Shown here: positions 60,092-64,000 of the stretch, one piece after another | How the letters are laid out: each line of letters opens with the position of its first letter | How positions within the stretch are numbered: the stretch's first letter is position 1 | Assembly: GCF_000179595.2 (NCBI RefSeq) | Contig: NZ_JH556651.1 | Location: forward strand, 182,510-246,509 | Length of the DNA stretch: 64,000 nucleotides | From: Acetivibrio cellulolyticus CD2 | GTDB lineage: Bacteria; Bacillota; Clostridia; Acetivibrionales; Acetivibrionaceae | Reading direction: 5' to 3' | Position numbers and translations under genes: made by a program | The notes under the pieces: model-generated | Seen by the model: the letters and a program-made list of their open reading frames with translations, nothing else | Told to the model about the DNA's origin: nothing | Databases searched by the model: none

Positions 60092-61135
60092 GTGTATATA
60101 AAAGAACTTACGGAATTAAATGGGGTTTCGGGCAATGAGGATGAAGTCAGGGAATATATTAAACTGCATATAAAAGAATTTGCTGATGAGATTAATGTCG
60201 ACTCAATGGGAAACGTGATTGCATTTAAGAAAGGAAAAAACAGCAAATACAAGGTGATGCTTTCTGCTCATATGGATGAAGTTGGGTTTATGGTTACGGG
60301 GTTTGGCGAGAATGGTGTGCTGAAATTTGCTACTGTTGGAGGAATTGATGAAAGAATACTTCCTGGGAAAAGGGTATTGGTCGGAGATAAAAATATACCG
60401 GGAGTAATAGGATCAAAACCTATTCACATGCAGGAGCGGGATGAAAGAAGCATTAATATAAAGCAAAAAAAGATGTATATAGATATTGGCACGGACAAAA
60501 AGGATGAATCCGAGAAGCTGGTTTCACTGGGTGATTATGTGTCATTTTACAGTCCGTTTACCGAATTCGGAGAAGGTCTTGTAAAGGCAAAAGCATTGGA
60601 TGACAGGGTTGGATGTGCAATATTGCTTGAAGCACTTAAAGAAAGATATGAATTTGACCTGTATGCATGCTTTACAGTACAGGAAGAGGTGGGACTAAGA
60701 GGATCCCAGGTGGCAGCCTTCACTGTCAATCCTGACCTTGCACTTGTGGTAGAGGGGACTACATGTTCTGATGTACCCGGGGTGGACAAATACGAATATT
60801 CCACAATCCATGGGGATGGCGCGGCTCTTACTATAATGGACCGTACATCATACCCAAACAAGAACCTTGTTAATTATATTTATGAGCTTGCAAAGAAAAA
60901 TCAAATACCTGTACAATTCAAGCAGACTACATCGGGTGGTAATGATGCGGGAAAAATACAGTTGAGTCAGGCAGGGGTGGTAACAGCGTCTATATCGGTT
61001 CCGTGCAGGTATATTCATTCACCTGTATCCGTTATGAGCAAAAAAGACTTTGAGAGCTGTAAGAATATTGTAATGGCAGTTTTAAGTGACCTGGGAAGGA
61101 ATCAGGACTTGATTTCGTCTTTTGCTGTAAAATGA
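60092..61135 (+). CDS. M42 family aminopeptidase, 347 aa (second of three)
   Basis: GTG 60092 follows GGAGGAAG. Same motif set: AHMDEVGFM, LDDRVGC, TVQEEVGLRGS, and VEGTTCSDVPG. It is closer to the third than to the first paralogue, so it may cover a different range of N-terminal residues. It is 101 bases before the third gene. Confidence 0.93.
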   Translation: MYIKELTELNGVSGNEDEVREYIKLHIKEFADEINVDSMGNVIAFKKGKNSKYKVMLSAHMDEVGFMVTGFGENGVLKFATVGGIDERILPGKRVLVGDKNIPGVIGSKPIHMQERDERSINIKQKKMYIDIGTDKKDESEKLVSLGDYVSFYSPFTEFGEGLVKAKALDDRVGCAILLEALKERYEFDLYACFTVQEEVGLRGSQVAAFTVNPDLALVVEGTTCSDVPGVDKYEYSTIHGDGAALTIMDRTSYPNKNLVNYIYELAKKNQIPVQFKQTTSGGNDAGKIQLSQAGVVTASISVPCRYIHSPVSVMSKKDFESCKNIVMAVLSDLGRNQDLISSFAVK

Positions 61136-61236
61136 AATAGGTAAAATCCGGTGAAGCTAAATGCCCCAGAGATTTTGATTAAATACGAAAAGTTTTAATT
61201 AAAGATGAAGAGGATATAAAACAGGAGGAATCGTTT

Positions 61237-62214
61237 ATGTTTGATTTGATAAAAAGGTTGACAGACTCTTTTGGCGTTTCAGGAAATGAAGAGGGAATAA
61301 GAGAGGCTATCATTAATGAGATTAAGAATGATATTCAGGTAATAAATGTGGATGCGCTGGGAAATCTCTTTGCAATTAAAAGAGGAAAAGGAAAAAAGAT
61401 AATGGTTGCCGCACACATGGATGAGATAGGTGTTATGGCTACATATATAGATGAAAACGGTTTTATAAGGTTTTCAAATGTAGGCGGAGTTTCACAGTTT
61501 GTTTCGGTTGGTCAGAAGGTGAGATTTAAAAACGGGACGATAGGTGCGGTATTTTACGAAGATAAGCTGGAAGATATGAAAAGCCTCAAACTCTCAAAGA
61601 TGTATATAGACATTGGCGCAAAGGATAAGAAGGAAGCTGAGAAATCTGTTAGAATCGGAGATGTTGCCTGCTTTGTAGGTGACGCTGTAAGGCAGGGAAA
61701 TATGGTTATTTCAAAAGCTATAGACGACAGGAGCGGTTGTGCTGTTTTAATCAAGGCAATAAAGGATTTGCCTGAGACAGATAATGAAATATACTTTGTA
61801 TTTACAGTGCAGGAGGAACTGGGATTAAGAGGTGCAAAGACTGCAGCATACCAATTAAACCCGGACTTTGCTATTGCACTTGATGTTACAGCTACCGGGG
61901 ATACACCAGAGGCAAATCTTATGGAAGTAAAGTGCGGAAATGGTCCTGCGATAAAGATAAAGGACAGATCTGTTATATGCCATCCTGAAGTAAAAAAACT
62001 TTTGGAAGAGTCAGCTAATAGAATTAATGTTCCATATCAGTTTGAAGTTCTTGAATTTGGAGGCAGTGATCCTGGAGCTATACACATATCCGGAGGGGGA
62101 ATTCCAACAGGTGCAATTTCAATTCCATGCAGATATCTTCATAGTCCTGTTGAAGCTGCAAGTTTGCAGGATATTGAAAATGCAGCAAAACTTTTAGTTG
62201 AAGCTATAAAATAG
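61237..62214 (+). CDS. M42 family aminopeptidase, 325 aa (third of three)
   Basis: AGGAGG precedes ATG 61237. The motifs AHMDEIGVM, IDDRSGC, TVQEELGLRGA and GDTPEA are intact. This is the shortest of the three. Confidence 0.93.
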   Translation: MFDLIKRLTDSFGVSGNEEGIREAIINEIKNDIQVINVDALGNLFAIKRGKGKKIMVAAHMDEIGVMATYIDENGFIRFSNVGGVSQFVSVGQKVRFKNGTIGAVFYEDKLEDMKSLKLSKMYIDIGAKDKKEAEKSVRIGDVACFVGDAVRQGNMVISKAIDDRSGCAVLIKAIKDLPETDNEIYFVFTVQEELGLRGAKTAAYQLNPDFAIALDVTATGDTPEANLMEVKCGNGPAIKIKDRSVICHPEVKKLLEESANRINVPYQFEVLEFGGSDPGAIHISGGGIPTGAISIPCRYLHSPVEAASLQDIENAAKLLVEAIK

Positions 62215-62321
62215 AATTAACCTGAATAAATATAATAATATAATATTCTTTTTGAAAGTGTTTACAATCAAGTGGGGATGAGCGTGGTTCCAAGATTTTG
62301 TTAAATATGGGGGTATATAGA

Positions 62322-63320
62322 GTGAGAAGACTTACCTTTATGATTTTTATATTGCTTATACTTTCAGGCTGTGTTAGCAATAACAGAACTAATGAAAGTG
62401 AGTTTAAGCCCATTGAAGATACCCGTGAAAATATACCTATAAGCTCTGGAGAAGAAAGTGAAGCAGGCCATGATATGCAAGTTCCCCAAATGGATACATA
62501 TGAGATAACAATGAGAAGGGATTTGTTATGCCTAATGATGGCCTATCCGGAGTTTATTTCTGGTATTGAAAGAGGAAGCAACGATGAAGTATATGTAGTA
62601 ATGAAATCAGGGCAAAAGATTTTGTACGATGACAAAAAGCAGAAAACGTACGATCAAAAGTTTGTTAATGCAGACTTGCAGGATACTATGGAACTGCTTT
62701 ACCCACTGTCGGATATTTCGAAATTGATGGAAGAAAACTGTGACCCCGGCAGAATTAGGTCATATACATTTCTGAAGGAAGTATACGGCGGATCTAGACA
62801 ACAAATAGAGAAAAGTTTAAAAGGTGTCAGAATAGGTGGGCAGGTATGTTCGTTTAACAGGAACAACGGTGCGGCTGAAGGACTTGAAAAGGCTGCTAAA
62901 GAAATTATCGTATTGGCGGAAGACAGAAACAATATATACTCAAGTGTTTTTCCTGTAAACGGAACCTACAACTACCGGGTTATTGCAGGTACAGGACAAT
63001 TAAGTCCGCATGCTTTTGGGATAGCTATTGACTTTAAAAGTGATAAAAGGGATTACTGGAAATGGGCAAATAGGGAGCTTGGACAGCAGAGACTAAATGA
63101 GTACCCAAGAGAAGTTGTCAGCGCCATGGAAGAAAAAAATTTCATTTGGGGTGGTAAGTGGGCGCACTTTGACATATTGCATTTTGAGTACAGACCTGAA
63201 CTCATTATTAAAGCCCGAAATTATGTTAAAGAGTTTGAAACGGGAGAAGCATGGTATTATGGTTTTCCTTTAGAGGGTGCCGATGTAAAAAGCTATATTG
63301 AAATTATAGATAAAATTTGA
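62322..63320 (+). CDS. VanY/M15-like D-alanyl-D-alanine carboxypeptidase lipoprotein, 332 aa
   Basis: I start at GTG 62322, 8 bases after GGGGG. Basic leader, hydrophobic stretch and lipobox LSGC predict a lipoprotein. The C-terminal third has LSPHAFGIAIDF and WAHFDILHFEY, the metal ligands of M15 peptidases, which trim peptidoglycan stem peptides. A longer TTG frame at 62298 is possible. Role in cell wall turnover. Confidence 0.82.
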   Translation: MRRLTFMIFILLILSGCVSNNRTNESEFKPIEDTRENIPISSGEESEAGHDMQVPQMDTYEITMRRDLLCLMMAYPEFISGIERGSNDEVYVVMKSGQKILYDDKKQKTYDQKFVNADLQDTMELLYPLSDISKLMEENCDPGRIRSYTFLKEVYGGSRQQIEKSLKGVRIGGQVCSFNRNNGAAEGLEKAAKEIIVLAEDRNNIYSSVFPVNGTYNYRVIAGTGQLSPHAFGIAIDFKSDKRDYWKWANRELGQQRLNEYPREVVSAMEEKNFIWGGKWAHFDILHFEYRPELIIKARNYVKEFETGEAWYYGFPLEGADVKSYIEIIDKI

Positions 63321-63330
63321 CGGCACCCAT

Positions 63331-64000
63331 TTATAATCTTAGCATTATGTCGACTATAAGAGATTTAAATACTGCAAAATATTCTCTGATTACGCAATTC
63401 GGAAAGACGCCTATCCATGTTTTTGAAGGTATTCCGTATGGCGTAAATCCGTTGAAGGATGCTAGGATTTTCGATCTTAGCATATGAAAATCACTTGTGA
63501 TTACCATTACCTTATAATTACTTTTTCCGGTTTGTTTCTCAAGTATTTGTTTGGTGTATTTAAAATTTTCCATTGTGCTTGTTGCTTCTGATTCTACTAT
63601 GATTTTATCTTCAGGGATATTGTTCTGAAGAAGGTAATTACACATGGCTTCACCTTCAGAAATAGTTTCGCCAAAGCCTTTTCCACCTGTTACAACTACT
63701 TTTAAATCAGGATGTTCTTTTAGAAACTCTATGCCTTTGTCCAATCTGAATTGTAAAGTCTTACTCAATTCACCTCCTTTTACTCCTCCGCCAAGAATAA
63801 TTACATAATCAACATCAGTATAGTTGTCAGCCCTAACAGTAGCAAATATCAGCCCTTCGATCAAAATGAATGAAATTATAAATGCTGATATACCAATTTT
63901 TATTGATCTTCTTAAAAATATGTTTTGTATTTTGGATATACTGAATTTACCCTTTAATTTAAGCAAACTATAGATAGTAAGAACAGTGCCAGCCAATAGC
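63331..64000 (-). CDS. YdcF-family (DUF218) membrane protein, partial
   Basis: The minus-strand frame is open past the right edge; the product begins with one visible membrane helix (ISAFIISFILIEGLIFA) and continues as a DUF218/YdcF domain: DYVIILGGGVKGGELSKTL, VVTGGKGFGETISEGEAM, SEATSTMENFKYTK and ITSDFHMLRSK. YdcF binds SAM or related nucleotides; SanA-type members affect cell envelope. Convergent with the VanY-like gene. Confidence 0.85.
   Translation of the reverse strand, partial: LLAGTVLTIYSLLKLKGKFSISKIQNIFLRRSIKIGISAFIISFILIEGLIFATVRADNYTDVDYVIILGGGVKGGELSKTLQFRLDKGIEFLKEHPDLKVVVTGGKGFGETISEGEAMCNYLLQNNIPEDKIIVESEATSTMENFKYTKQILEKQTGKSNYKVMVITSDFHMLRSKILASFNGFTPYGIPSKTWIGVFPNCVIREYFAVFKSLIVDIMLRL

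Overview
The window comes from a low-GC Gram-positive anaerobe, most likely a Clostridia member of the Ruminiclostridium/Acetivibrio type. Supporting signs are strong AGGAGG ribosome sites, TTG/GTG starts, HydE/HydF/HydG, many radical-SAM and 4Fe-4S proteins, lipoproteins with lgt, and three clustered tRNAs. No hydrogenase structural gene, plasmid origin, prophage or CRISPR array is visible.

Layout. 1-171: right end of an IS66-family element. 0.3-6.7 kb: small accessory genes, including a run of GNAT acetyltransferase genes and a Nudix-GNAT fusion. 6.9-11 kb: a BioB/HydE-like radical SAM gene, a DtxR-type repressor and the divergent feoA-feoB-Cys-rich operon with two DtxR-like operators. 11.1-13 kb: broken fragments (FmdE, metal-binding protein, MBL hydrolase, peptide deformylase). 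13-19 kb: alpha/beta hydrolase, DUF134 DNA-binding protein, lone trpB, DUF89 protein, methyltransferase, RNase H-like protein.

19.4-40.3 kb is the core: hydF-hydG, DUF5320, two ferredoxin-MinD ATPases, an Mrp ATPase, flavin reductase, MBL hydrolase, a SCIFF-maturase-like radical SAM gene, hydE, two NifX/ORP-type proteins, peptide deformylase, Fur, a decayed FeoB, a CoA-disulfide-reductase-like flavoprotein, an IscU-like scaffold, a thioredoxin-like protein, a third NifX-like protein and a metal ABC transporter. 40.4-48.8 kb mixes intact genes (ACT-MBL protein, lgt, TauE/SafE, ROK regulator) with remnants (permease, radical SAM/SPASM-DUF5714, CsoR, methyltransferase, thioredoxin, MBL). 48.8-52.6 kb is a second, partly decayed copy of the core module (IscU-like, MerR, Mrp with an amber codon, NifX, MinD fragment, thioesterase, NifX). 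52.8-58.2 kb holds C_GCAxxG_C_C genes, a second Fur/Zur gene and a second metal ABC operon. 58.4-58.7 kb has tRNA-Tyr, tRNA-Phe and tRNA-Met. 59-64 kb has three tandem M42 aminopeptidases, a VanY-like carboxypeptidase and a YdcF protein.

The main discovery is a set of promoters (about 12.5, 16.1, 22.3, 22.8, 29.8, 32.7, 36.8, 37.6 and 48.8 kb, plus the trpB leader) sharing a TGGGCATA / TATGCCCA operator at or near the -10 and start site. Two of them form perfect 34-bp palindromes. They tie the ORP-like ATPases, NifX proteins, Fur, thioredoxin, metal uptake and DUF89 protein into one apparent regulon surrounding the H-cluster maturases. The MinD pair, Mrp and NifX proteins resemble the orange-protein (ORP) complex of Desulfovibrio; their association with HydEFG and a SCIFF-like maturase suggests a metallocofactor assembly or repair island. 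That function is inference.
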